Source: Flavihumibacter sp. UBA7668
GTDB taxonomy: Bacteria; Bacteroidota; Bacteroidia; Chitinophagales; Chitinophagaceae
Length of the DNA stretch: 64,000 bases
NCBI RefSeq assembly: GCF_002483205.1
Contig: NZ_DLHM01000004.1
Coordinates: 466,962-530,961, forward strand
Direction of reading: 5' to 3'
The notes beneath the pieces were generated by a model that ran no database searches, was not told the origin of the DNA, and saw only the letters and a list, made by a program, of their open reading frames with translations. Numbering within the stretch: the stretch's first letter is position 1; each line of letters begins with the position of its first letter. Below are positions 1 through 7,072 of this stretch, one piece after another. The position numbers and the translations under genes are program-made.

Positions 1-62
1 TTGCGCCCCGATTGGGGCACGGGCACCAAACAATAGTGATAAACTAGATAAACAGAATCTAC
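1..62 (+). other. spacer before rplX with small hairpin
   Basis: No coding sequence was recognised here; the first codons do not read as the end of L14, the protein normally encoded upstream of rplX. Bases 5-18 can fold into a 5-bp GC hairpin (arms GCCCC and GGGGC, loop GATT). There is no T-run after it, so it is not an intrinsic terminator. Confidence 0.4.
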
Positions 63-401
63 ATGAGCACAAGATTCAAAGCGAAATACAACATTAAAAA
101 GGGCGACACGGTGGTGGTTATTACCGGCGACGACAAAGACCTGAAAAAACCACGCAAGGTTTTGGAAGTTATGGTTGACGAAGGCCGTGTAATAGTGGAA
201 GGGGTGAATATTATCACCAAACACACTAAACCTTCTGCCCAGAATACCAAAGGTGGTATTGTAAAGAAGGAAGCTGCCATCAATATCTCCAACATTATGT
301 TGTGGGATGCTAAAGCTGGTGCCGCAACTAAAGTTAAGCGTACCCGTGAAGCCGGTAAATTAGTTCGTGTTGCTAAAAAATCAGGGGAGGTAATTAAGTA
401 A
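63..401 (+). CDS. rplX: 50S ribosomal protein L24
   Basis: L24 is an early-assembly protein that binds the 5' domain of 23S rRNA. The 112-residue protein has the KOW-type RNA-binding segment at about residues 12-45 (KKGDTVVVITGDDKD, then KVLEVM) and the basic C-terminal half typical of bacterial L24. The usual length is about 100-115 residues. It is the first gene of the spc-type order seen here, and its stop codon shares one base with the rplE start at 401 (TAATG), which suggests translational coupling. Identity is secure from motif, length and gene order. Confidence 0.97.
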   Translation: MSTRFKAKYNIKKGDTVVVITGDDKDLKKPRKVLEVMVDEGRVIVEGVNIITKHTKPSAQNTKGGIVKKEAAINISNIMLWDAKAGAATKVKRTREAGKLVRVAKKSGEVIK

Positions 402-982
402 TGAGTACCGTTAAATATACTCCGCGTCTGGCAGACAAGTACAAGAAAGAAGTTGTACCTGCCTTAATGAAGAAGTTTGGCTATGGCACTATCATGCAGG
501 CGCCAAAACTTACCAAAATCTGTCTGAACCGTGGCGTTAATGGCGCTGTGGCCGACAAGAAGCTGGTTGACATTGCAGTAGAAGAGCTGTCTACCATTAC
601 TGGTCAGAAAGCAGTTGCTACCATGTCCAAAAAAGATATTTCGAATTTCAAACTGCGTAAGAACATGCCCATTGGTGCTCGTGTTACGCTGCGTGGTGAG
701 AAAATGTATGAATTCCTGGATCGTTTGATTTCCGTATCACTTCCCCGTGTACGTGACTTTAAAGGTATCAGTGAAAAAGCTTTTGACGGCCGTGGTAATT
801 ATACCCTGGGTGTTACTGAGCAAATCATTTTCCCTGAAATCGATATTGATAAGGTGAATAAGATTACAGGTTTGGATATTACGTTTGTTACAACAGCCAA
901 TACGAATGAAGAAGCGTATGAATTGTTGAAGGAAATGGGAATGCCTTTCCGTAATATCAGAAAAGGCGAAAACGCACAATAA
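401..982 (+). CDS. rplE: 50S ribosomal protein L5
   Basis: L5 binds 5S rRNA and contacts the P-site tRNA in the central protuberance. The 193-residue product shows characteristic segments: an N-terminal KLTKICLNRGV stretch, ITGQKAV, FKLRKNMPIGARVTLRG near the middle, SLPRVRDFKGI, and a C-terminal ANTNEEAYELLKEMGMPFR. Bacterial L5 is usually about 180 residues; the extra length is a short tail. The start overlaps the rplX stop by one base and rpsN follows after 22 bases, so all three should be co-transcribed. Confidence 0.97.
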   Translation: MSTVKYTPRLADKYKKEVVPALMKKFGYGTIMQAPKLTKICLNRGVNGAVADKKLVDIAVEELSTITGQKAVATMSKKDISNFKLRKNMPIGARVTLRGEKMYEFLDRLISVSLPRVRDFKGISEKAFDGRGNYTLGVTEQIIFPEIDIDKVNKITGLDITFVTTANTNEEAYELLKEMGMPFRNIRKGENAQ

Positions 983-1004
983 AGAATACTTTTTAATTTT
1001 TAAT

Positions 1005-1274
1005 ATGGCAAAAAAATCAGTAGAAGCCAGACAAAGGAAAAGAGAAGCTATGGTAGCTAAGTTTGCTGAAAAGCGTGCAGCGCTGAAAGCAGCCGGTGAT
1101 TACCAGGCATTGGATACCCTTCCAAAAAATGCTTCTCCCGTTCGTTTGAAGAATCGCTGCCAGCTGACTGGTCGTCCGAAAGGCTATATGCGTTATTTCG
1201 GATTATCAAGGATCATGTTCCGTGATATGGCCCTGGCCGGTAAGATTCCTGGAGTTAAGAAAGCCAGCTGGTAA
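1005..1274 (+). CDS. rpsN: 30S ribosomal protein S14, zinc-free type
   Basis: S14 is needed for assembly of the 30S head. The 89-residue protein carries the conserved NRCQLTGRPKGYMRYFGLSR region and ends GKIPGVKKASW. It has one cysteine only and none of the two CxxC pairs of the short zinc-binding form, so this is the longer C-minus paralogue that does not depend on zinc. It sits between rplE and rpsH in the canonical order. An 88-base spacer to rpsH contains only small possible hairpins. Confidence 0.97.
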   Translation: MAKKSVEARQRKREAMVAKFAEKRAALKAAGDYQALDTLPKNASPVRLKNRCQLTGRPKGYMRYFGLSRIMFRDMALAGKIPGVKKASW

Positions 1275-1362
1275 AATAAAATCCAGCAGGAACTATTAAA
1301 TTGTAGATATCAGATAGGATATCGCATTGTAAAACAATTATCAATCAAACTTATTAAAGACA

Positions 1363-1761
1363 ATGGTTACTGATCCTATAGCAGACTTCCTGACCCGCAT
1401 TCGGAATGCTCAAATGGCTGGTCACAGAATAGTGGAGATTCCTGCTTCTAACCTGAAAAAGCGTATTACTGAAATTTTGTACGATAAAGGATATATCCTG
1501 AAATACAAATTTGAAGAAGATAGCAAACAGGGCCTGATTAAAATCGCCCTGAAATATGATCCTTCTACTAAAACACCTGCCATCCAGAGTCTGGAGCGTG
1601 TTAGCCGTCCTGGTTTGCGCCAGTATGCCAAGCCTGCTGATTTTGTTCGTGTAAAAAACGGATTGGGTGTTGCGATCCTTTCAACTTCTAAAGGAGTAAT
1701 GACCGATAAGGAAGCGAAATCGCAGAATGTAGGTGGTGAGGTACTTTGTTACATTTATTAA
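1363..1761 (+). CDS. rpsH: 30S ribosomal protein S8
   Basis: S8 is a primary 16S rRNA-binding protein of the central domain and in enterobacteria also the translational repressor of the spc operon. The 132-residue sequence starts VTDPIADFLTRIRNAQ and ends with the conserved STSKGVMTDKEA and GGEVLCYIY segments. The length is normal. It is followed by a 122-base spacer that holds a perfect hairpin (1769-1794). Whether S8 autoregulates this operon cannot be told from the sequence. Confidence 0.97.
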   Translation: MVTDPIADFLTRIRNAQMAGHRIVEIPASNLKKRITEILYDKGYILKYKFEEDSKQGLIKIALKYDPSTKTPAIQSLERVSRPGLRQYAKPADFVRVKNGLGVAILSTSKGVMTDKEAKSQNVGGEVLCYIY

Positions 1762-1768
1762 TCAACTT

Positions 1769-1794
1769 ATTGCGCAATGGCAACATTGCGCAAT
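1769..1794 (+). other. perfect 11-bp hairpin with GCAA tetraloop between rpsH and rplF
   Basis: The arms ATTGCGCAATG and CATTGCGCAAT pair perfectly around the loop GCAA, a GNRA-type tetraloop. A weaker outer pairing, ATCAAC at 1761-1766 with GTTGAT at 1811-1816, could enclose it. No T-run follows, so termination is unlikely. It is more plausibly an RNA stability, processing or protein-binding element in the ribosomal protein transcript; this role is inference. Confidence 0.6.
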
Positions 1795-1883
1795 TCATAT
1801 ATAACTGGTTGTTGATACATTAAGGCGTCCTATACCCGTCTGACCGATCAACAATCCTTTGCTTAACAAATCAATTTTTTGAC

Positions 1884-2438
1884 ATGTCTCGTATAGGTAA
1901 AAAACCCATCACAATTCCTTCCGGTGTTACTGTAACAGTTGGAAAAGATAATGTGATCACAGTGAAAGGCCCCAAAGGGGAACTGAAGCAGCCGATTGAT
2001 CGCGATATCATCGTGGAAGTAGTTGATAATGAAGTGCTGATCAAGCGTCCAACCGACCAGATCCGCCACCGTGCCATGCATGGTTTATATCGTGCCCTGC
2101 TGGCCAATCAGGTTAAAGGTGTAACTGAAGGTTTTAAAGCACAAATGGAATTGGTAGGTGTGGGTTTCAAGGCAGCGAATACAGGAAATACACTGGATCT
2201 TGCTTTGGGATATTCTCACAATATTATTTTTGAAATTCCAAGTGAAATCAAAGTAGCCACCCTTACAGAAAAAGGACAGAATCCAAAGATTCTACTGGAA
2301 GGCGTTGATAAACAACTGCTTGGACAGGTCGCTGCGAAAATCCGCAGTCTGCGTAAACCAGAGCCATACAAAGGAAAAGGTGTTCGTTTTGTTGGTGAAG
2401 TGGTTCGCAAGAAAGCTGGTAAATCTGCTGGTAAATAA
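1884..2438 (+). CDS. rplF: 50S ribosomal protein L6
   Basis: L6 binds 23S rRNA near the sarcin-ricin loop at the base of the L7/L12 stalk. The 184-residue protein has the family start SRIGKKPITIPSGV, the central LGYSH, and the C-terminal RKPEPYKGKGVR signature with a lysine-rich tail. It contains the usual two duplicated alpha/beta domains by length. It lies between rpsH and rplR in standard order, with a 74-base spacer downstream. Confidence 0.97.
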   Translation: MSRIGKKPITIPSGVTVTVGKDNVITVKGPKGELKQPIDRDIIVEVVDNEVLIKRPTDQIRHRAMHGLYRALLANQVKGVTEGFKAQMELVGVGFKAANTGNTLDLALGYSHNIIFEIPSEIKVATLTEKGQNPKILLEGVDKQLLGQVAAKIRSLRKPEPYKGKGVRFVGEVVRKKAGKSAGK

Positions 2439-2512
2439 CAGATAAGCCACAAAAAAGCTAATTAATAATTATTCAATTTCTCCGGCAGTATCGGAGCTAT
2501 AAATAAATAGAA

Positions 2513-2866
2513 ATGGAAACGAAATCAATCAGAAGGCAGAAGATTCAGTACCGCATACGTAAAAAAGTATCTGGTACTGCTCAGAAACCCCGTCTGTCAG
2601 TTTTCCGCAGCAATGCCGAAACATATGTGCAATTGATTGACGATGAAAATGGTGTTACCCTGGCTGCAGCTTCAACCCGTGATAAGGATATTGTTGCTCA
2701 AAAAGGCACCAAATCTGAAAAGAGCAAATTGTTAGGAGCTGCGATTGCTACCAAAGCAACTGCACTTGGTCTTACTTCGGTTGTATTCGACCGGGGTGGT
2801 CGTCTCTACCATGGTCGTATTAAAGCAGTAGCAGATGGTGCTCGTGAAGGAGGACTTCAATTCTAA
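2513..2866 (+). CDS. rplR: 50S ribosomal protein L18
   Basis: L18 binds 5S rRNA and delivers it to the large subunit with L5. The 117-residue protein has a basic N-terminus, the RLSVFRSNAETYVQLIDD segment and the C-terminal VFDRGGRLYHGRIKAVADGA signature. Length and gene order match the family. It is separated from rpsE by 45 bases. Confidence 0.97.
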   Translation: METKSIRRQKIQYRIRKKVSGTAQKPRLSVFRSNAETYVQLIDDENGVTLAAASTRDKDIVAQKGTKSEKSKLLGAAIATKATALGLTSVVFDRGGRLYHGRIKAVADGAREGGLQF

Positions 2867-2911
2867 TTCAACGTACCAAATCATCTAAACTCAACTTAAT
2901 TTCTGCAATAA

Positions 2912-3430
2912 ATGGCACAAGTAATTTTAAATAAAGTAAAAGCCGGTGACCTTGAGCTCAAGGAGAAAGTAGTTGCAATCAATCGTGTTGTGAAAACTAC
3001 CAAAGGTGGTCGTGCATTCAGTTTCTCTGCACTTGTTGTAGTAGGAAATGAAAATGGAGTGGTAGGTCACGGACTCGGCAAAGCCAAAGAAGTTCAGGAA
3101 GCTATTACCAAGGGTATCGAAGACGCAAAGAAAAACCTGATCAAAGTTCCTGTAATGCACGGAACTATTCCACACGATCAGCTGGCTAAAGAAGGAGCTG
3201 CTAAAGTATTGATTAAGCCTGCTGCACATGGTACCGGTGTAATTGCCGGAGGTAGCATGCGTGCTGTACTGGAGAGCGCCGGAATTACCGATGTATTGGC
3301 AAAAAGCCTTGGTTCTGCTAACCCTCATAATGTGGTTAAAGCAACTTTCAAAGCACTTGCTACTTTGAAAGAACCAATCCAGGTGGCTAAAACCCGTACC
3401 GTTAGTCTGAAGAAAGTATTTAATGGATAA
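2912..3430 (+). CDS. rpsE: 30S ribosomal protein S5
   Basis: S5 lies at the mRNA entry region of the small subunit and affects decoding fidelity. The 172-residue protein has the N-terminal double-stranded-RNA-like domain (EKVVAINRVVKTTKGGRAFS, about residues 18-38) and the C-terminal domain with GTGVIAGGSMRAVLE and GSANPHNVVKAT. Length is normal. rpmD starts 19 bases after the stop. Confidence 0.97.
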   Translation: MAQVILNKVKAGDLELKEKVVAINRVVKTTKGGRAFSFSALVVVGNENGVVGHGLGKAKEVQEAITKGIEDAKKNLIKVPVMHGTIPHDQLAKEGAAKVLIKPAAHGTGVIAGGSMRAVLESAGITDVLAKSLGSANPHNVVKATFKALATLKEPIQVAKTRTVSLKKVFNG

Positions 3431-3449
3431 TCTCCCAATCAGTATAGAG

Positions 3450-3629
3450 ATGAAAAAGATTAAGATCACACAAGTTAAAAGTGCCATCGACCGTCCGGAA
3501 AGTCAAAAACTGACCCTTCAGGCACTCGGTCTGAGAAAGATGAATGCCTCCCGCGAGGTTGAAGCCACCCCTCAGATTCTGGGTATGGTACGCAAAGTTG
3601 AACACCTTTTAAAGGTGGAAGAAGCTTAA
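3450..3629 (+). CDS. rpmD: 50S ribosomal protein L30
   Basis: L30 is a small non-essential 23S rRNA-binding protein. With the start at 3450 (MKKIKITQVKSAIDRP) it has 59 residues, the usual bacterial length. A longer in-frame reading from 3423 would overlap rpsE and add nine residues absent from the family, so 3450 is preferred. The segment LGLRKMNASREVEATPQ is characteristic. A GTGAAAG-type repeat begins a few bases after the stop. Confidence 0.95.
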   Translation: MKKIKITQVKSAIDRPESQKLTLQALGLRKMNASREVEATPQILGMVRKVEHLLKVEEA

Positions 3630-3633
3630 AGAA

Positions 3634-3672
3634 GGTGAAAGGTCTTTCACCTTTCACTTTTCACTTTTCACC
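3634..3672 (+). repeat. GTGAAAG-type short repeat, locus A, with hairpin
   Basis: Directly after rpmD one GGTGAAAG unit is followed by its inverse CTTTCACC (perfect 8-bp arms, 2-base loop, 3634-3651) and then by further CTTTTCAC units to 3672. The same unit family occurs at 39913-39958, 47014-47083 and 49804-49876. The hairpin followed by a T-rich stretch could weakly terminate or stabilise the rpmD end; this is inference. Confidence 0.7.
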
Positions 3673-3716
3673 ATTCATGCGAGGGGTGATTCCCCGAAAG
3701 TTTAAAATCAAGTAAA

Positions 3717-4166
3717 ATGAACCTGCACAATTTAAAGCCAGCAGAAGGCGCAACGCACAAAGAAAAAAGATTAGGTAGAGGTGAAGCATCCGGTAAAGGT
3801 GGTACTTCTACAAAAGGTAATAAAGGTGGACAAAGCCGGGCCGGTTACAAGTCCAAACGTGCTCACGAAGGTGGTCAGATGCCTATTCAGCGTCGTGTTC
3901 CCAAGCGTGGCTTTACCAATATCCATCGTATTGAATACAAGGTATTCAACCTGGGTCAAATTGAACAATTAGCAGAGAAATACAGTCTGACTGAATTTAA
4001 TCTGGAAACACTTTATATCAATGGCCTGATTGGTCATACCGATCATGTTAAGGTTCTTGGTACCGGAGAGTTGAAAGCTAAGCTGAATTTTAAGGTGAAC
4101 GCTGCCAGTGAGAAAGCAAAAGCTGCCATTGAAGCGGCTGGGGGAACAATTGAAATTGTAAAGTAA
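3717..4166 (+). CDS. rplO: 50S ribosomal protein L15
   Basis: L15 is a late-assembly 23S rRNA-binding protein. The 149-residue sequence has the glycine- and lysine-rich extended N-terminus (LGRGEASGKGGTSTKGNKGG, about residues 20-39), RVPKRGFTN, and the globular C-terminal domain ending AAGGTIEIVK. It lies before secY as in most bacteria, but an intrinsic terminator stands between them. Confidence 0.97.
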   Translation: MNLHNLKPAEGATHKEKRLGRGEASGKGGTSTKGNKGGQSRAGYKSKRAHEGGQMPIQRRVPKRGFTNIHRIEYKVFNLGQIEQLAEKYSLTEFNLETLYINGLIGHTDHVKVLGTGELKAKLNFKVNAASEKAKAAIEAAGGTIEIVK

Positions 4167-4182
4167 TTTTCTTTATCTTGCC

Positions 4183-4211
4183 GGACGCATTGGAAAAATG
4201 CGTCCTTTTTT
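4183..4211 (+). terminator. intrinsic terminator between rplO and secY
   Basis: Arms GGACGCAT (4183-4190) and ATGCGTCC (4198-4205) pair perfectly around a 7-base loop and run straight into six T residues. This is a classical rho-independent terminator placed inside what is usually one uninterrupted operon. Confidence 0.85.
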
Positions 4212-4241
4212 ATTGGAGGCTCACTTAAATCTCAGAAATCC

Positions 4242-5576
4242 GTGAAGAAATTAATTCAGACGCTGAAGAATATCTGGAGCATTGAAGAGTTAAGAAATAA
4301 GATCATAACTACACTGCTGCTAATTCTGATTTACAGGATCGGGGCTCATATCGTATTGCCCGGTCTTGATCCAAACAAAATTGATACCGAAACTGCTAAA
4401 TCAGGAGCACTCGGACTGATTGATGCGTTTGCAGGTGGTGCTTTTTCACAGGCATCCATTTTCGCATTGGGTATAATGCCCTATATTTCTGCTTCTATCT
4501 TTATGCAACTGATGACCATTCTGGTTCCGCAGATGCAAAAAATTCAGAAAGAAGGAGAAAGTGGACGTAAGAAAATCAATCAATGGACTCGTTATCTGAC
4601 GGTGGCAGTTACTGCTGTTCAGGCAGGTGCATATGTTGCCTATCTGAATCAGGTAAATGGTCCGGCTTTACTGGCTTCTTATTCCTCTTATTTCTGGCTT
4701 TCTACAACCGTGGTGCTTACTGCAGGTACCCTGTTTGTGATGTGGCTGGGTGAGAAAATAACGGATAAAGGTCTTGGAAATGGTACTTCTCTCATTATCA
4801 TGGTTGGTATCCTTGCCCGTTTGCCGCAGTCTGCTATTCAGGAATGGGCAGCTAAAAGTAACAGAGGCAGCGGGGGATTATTGGTTTTCGTAATTGAAAT
4901 CGCTGTTTTAATTGCCATAATTATGGGCTTGATTGTATTGGTTCAGGGGGTGCGTAAAATCCCGGTGCAATACGCAAAGCAGATAATTGGTAATAAACAG
5001 TTTGGTGGTGCCAGACAATTCCTCCCTTTAAAAGTAAATGGCGCAGGTGTAATGCCAATCATTTTTGCTCAGGCAATTATGTTTCTTCCTACCCTGTTTT
5101 CCTATACCAGTTTTGACTCTGGTCAGGGAATAGCCAGAATATTTTCTGATCCCAGGAATGCATGGCATATGGTTATTTATGCGGTAATCGTGATAGGATT
5201 TACCTTCCTGTATACTGCCCTGATCTTTAACCCCAAGCAAATTGCGGAGGATCTGAAAAGAAACAACGGTTTTATACCGGGAGTAAAACCTGGTCAGGAT
5301 ACGGCTGATTATATTGGCAGTGTGATGGACCGGATTACCTTACCCGGAGCAATTCTTCTTGCACTGGTAGGTATATTGCCCGGATTTGCCCAGCGACTTG
5401 GTATTACACAGGGATTTGCTTCCTTCTTTGGCGGTACTTCCCTGCTGATTATGGTGGGTGTTGTATTGGATACGCTGCAGCAGATTGAGACACAATTGCT
5501 GATGCGTCAATATGATGGCCTCATGAAAAGTGGAAGAATCCAGGGGCGTCAGGCCGTAAGTACAACTACTATTTAA
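4242..5576 (+). CDS. secY: preprotein translocase channel SecY
   Basis: SecY forms the protein-conducting channel of the inner membrane with SecE and SecG. The 444-residue protein has the expected series of about ten hydrophobic segments. It begins with the cytoplasmic helix MKKLIQTLKNIWSIEELRNK and has the plug-region signature LGLIDAFAGGAFSQASIFALG near residues 57-77. RKIPVQYAKQIIG and NPKQIAEDLKRNNGFIPG match the cytosolic loops that dock SecA or the ribosome. The start is a GTG at 4242. The gene has an intrinsic terminator on each side, so it may be expressed partly on its own. Confidence 0.97.
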   Translation: MKKLIQTLKNIWSIEELRNKIITTLLLILIYRIGAHIVLPGLDPNKIDTETAKSGALGLIDAFAGGAFSQASIFALGIMPYISASIFMQLMTILVPQMQKIQKEGESGRKKINQWTRYLTVAVTAVQAGAYVAYLNQVNGPALLASYSSYFWLSTTVVLTAGTLFVMWLGEKITDKGLGNGTSLIIMVGILARLPQSAIQEWAAKSNRGSGGLLVFVIEIAVLIAIIMGLIVLVQGVRKIPVQYAKQIIGNKQFGGARQFLPLKVNGAGVMPIIFAQAIMFLPTLFSYTSFDSGQGIARIFSDPRNAWHMVIYAVIVIGFTFLYTALIFNPKQIAEDLKRNNGFIPGVKPGQDTADYIGSVMDRITLPGAILLALVGILPGFAQRLGITQGFASFFGGTSLLIMVGVVLDTLQQIETQLLMRQYDGLMKSGRIQGRQAVSTTTI

Positions 5577-5604
5577 GTCGAAGAATTGTACATAATTTAT
5601 AACT

Positions 5605-5641
5605 CCCGGTAAAGGATTACCTTTGCCGGGAATTTTTTTTT
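5605..5641 (+). terminator. intrinsic terminator after secY
   Basis: An 11-bp stem (CCCGGTAAAGG at 5605-5615 with CCTTTGCCGGG at 5620-5630, one G-T pair, loop ATTA) is followed by AA and a run of nine T residues. The map start codon lies only a few bases after the T-run. Confidence 0.9.
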
Positions 5642-5646
5642 AGCGC

Positions 5647-6441
5647 ATGATATATTATAAAACCAGTGCCGAAGTTGAACTGATCCGGGAAAGTAGTTTA
5701 TTGGTTAGCAAAACACTTGCTCAGGTAGCCAGCTCCATTCGTCCGGGTATGACAACTTTACAAGTGGATGAACTGGCAGAACAATTTATCCGTGATCATG
5801 GAGCAGTTCCTTCTTTCAAAAATTATAAAGGATTCCCATTTACCTGTTGTATCAGTGTAAATGATGCCGTTGTACACGGATTTCCAAATGATCGACCGAT
5901 TAAAGAGGGAGATATCGTCTCAGTTGATGTTGGTGTATATAAAAATGGATTCCATGGAGATAGTGCCTATACATTTGCTATTGGAACCATATCAGAAGAA
6001 TCAAAGCAGTTATTACAGGTTACCAAAGAATCTCTTTATCTGGGAATTGAAAAAGCAATAGCTGGCAACAGAGTAGGAGATATTTCATTTGCCATTCAGG
6101 ATTTTGCGGAACGCAAGCATAAATATGGTGTTGTGAGGGAACTTGTTGGACATGGATTAGGCAGGCATTTGCATGAAGAACCACAGGTTCCGAATTATGG
6201 TAGAAGAGGGAGTGGAGCAAAATTGAAAGATGGATTGGTGATAGCAATAGAACCCATGATTAATATGGGGGTAAAAGAAGTTTGGTATGATGATGATGGC
6301 TGGACAGTAAAAACCAAGGATGGTTTACCGGCTGCACATTTCGAACATACTATTTGTGTTCGCAGAGGGAAAGCTGATATTCTCTCCAGTTTTGAAGAGA
6401 TCGAAGCTGCTGAAAAATCAAATCCGAATTTAGTTAGCTGA
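5647..6441 (+). CDS. map: methionine aminopeptidase, type I
   Basis: Removes the initiator methionine from nascent proteins with a dinuclear metal centre. The 264-residue protein shows the five expected ligands: Asp in VSVDVGVYKNGF, Asp in GDSAYTF, His in ELVGHGLGRHLHEEP, Glu in IEPMINMG and Glu in FEHTICV. There is no N-terminal zinc-finger extension. It follows secY as in many ribosomal clusters, but infA and rpmJ do not follow it. Two hairpins lie directly after the stop. Confidence 0.96.
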   Translation: MIYYKTSAEVELIRESSLLVSKTLAQVASSIRPGMTTLQVDELAEQFIRDHGAVPSFKNYKGFPFTCCISVNDAVVHGFPNDRPIKEGDIVSVDVGVYKNGFHGDSAYTFAIGTISEESKQLLQVTKESLYLGIEKAIAGNRVGDISFAIQDFAERKHKYGVVRELVGHGLGRHLHEEPQVPNYGRRGSGAKLKDGLVIAIEPMINMGVKEVWYDDDGWTVKTKDGLPAAHFEHTICVRRGKADILSSFEEIEAAEKSNPNLVS

Positions 6442-6451
6442 TATGCGTTTA

Positions 6452-6473
6452 GGTGCTGCAGCACCCGTTTTTT
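6452..6473 (+). terminator. small palindrome plus T-run after map
   Basis: GGTGCTGCAGCACC (6452-6465) is a perfect 14-base palindrome followed by CG and six T residues. The loop would have to open at the centre, so the stem is short. It may act together with the larger hairpin at 6474-6512. Confidence 0.5.
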
Positions 6474-6512
6474 AACCTGGTCAAAAAGGGTGTTTTCACT
6501 CCTGACCAGGTT
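6474..6512 (+). terminator. inverted repeat after map
   Basis: AACCTGGTCA (6474-6483) and TGACCAGGTT (6503-6512) pair over 10 bp around a 19-base loop, followed by ATTTTTATTT. It is the second of two tandem 3' hairpins after map and marks the end of the ribosomal cluster. Confidence 0.65.
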
Positions 6513-6572
6513 ATTTTTATTTATCATGTTTACACTGTACAGAATTTATTACTGACATTAAAACATGGTACA

Positions 6573-7043
6573 ATGAAAAACATTGATGAATCACTGCATT
6601 TCAGTGAAGACCCCCAGGAACAATTAAAAATTGAAAATGAACTGATGAGAATCCGGCTTCAGGCTGAAAAAGGTGCGGAGGTGCATATTTCAGCCGAGGC
6701 AAGTCCGGAAATGGAACATGCTTTTCTGAAAATGGTAATGGCTATTGAAGGCATTACCCATTCTGAAAAAGTTGCCATACACCGTTTTATTGGGGAACCA
6801 CCACTACCTGATCTCACGATAATCCGAACCGAAGAAGAATGCTCCAAACTGGCCGATTTACTTTTAAAGATTCTGAACGGCAATGGACTGGAAATAATTT
6901 TTCAGGAAGAATTATCCGGAAAGGAAATGTTGCGATTCCTGGTAGAAGATCTGATGCCTTCGGAAATAGAGGATATCAGGTTTCCTAATTTACGGTCCCT
7001 GTTTTTTTACGAGTCGTACTATCCATTGGCTTCCAACAATTGA
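6573..7043 (+). CDS. conserved hypothetical protein
   Basis: I do not recognise this family. With the start at 6573 (MKNIDESLHFSEDPQEQLK) the product is an acidic, soluble protein of 156 residues with no signal peptide or membrane segment. It looks mostly helical in the first 60 residues (ENELMRIRLQAEKGAEVHIS) and has an acidic patch near the end (LMPSEIEDIRFP). A longer in-frame start at 6453 would read through the map terminator hairpins and is unlikely. A TAnnTTTG box for the next gene lies just downstream, so this gene is probably monocistronic. The hydrophilic composition suggests a cytoplasmic adaptor-like protein; that is only inference. Confidence 0.75.
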   Translation: MKNIDESLHFSEDPQEQLKIENELMRIRLQAEKGAEVHISAEASPEMEHAFLKMVMAIEGITHSEKVAIHRFIGEPPLPDLTIIRTEEECSKLADLLLKILNGNGLEIIFQEELSGKEMLRFLVEDLMPSEIEDIRFPNLRSLFFYESYYPLASNN

Positions 7044-7059
7044 TGCGCTGGTATTCCTG

Positions 7060-7067
7060 TATTTTTG
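7060..7067 (+). promoter_or_regulatory. -7 box TATTTTTG before the BaiN-like gene
   Basis: Matches the Bacteroidota TAnnTTTG consensus and ends six bases before the ATG at 7073, which predicts a very short or absent leader. It supports 7073 rather than 7043 as the start. No clear -33 TTTG was seen. Confidence 0.5.
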
Positions 7068-7072
7068 TTGGT

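Noticed and set aside
3423..3449. Upstream start for rpmD
   Set aside because: It overlaps the end of rpsE and adds residues not found in L30; the start at 3450 gives the normal length.
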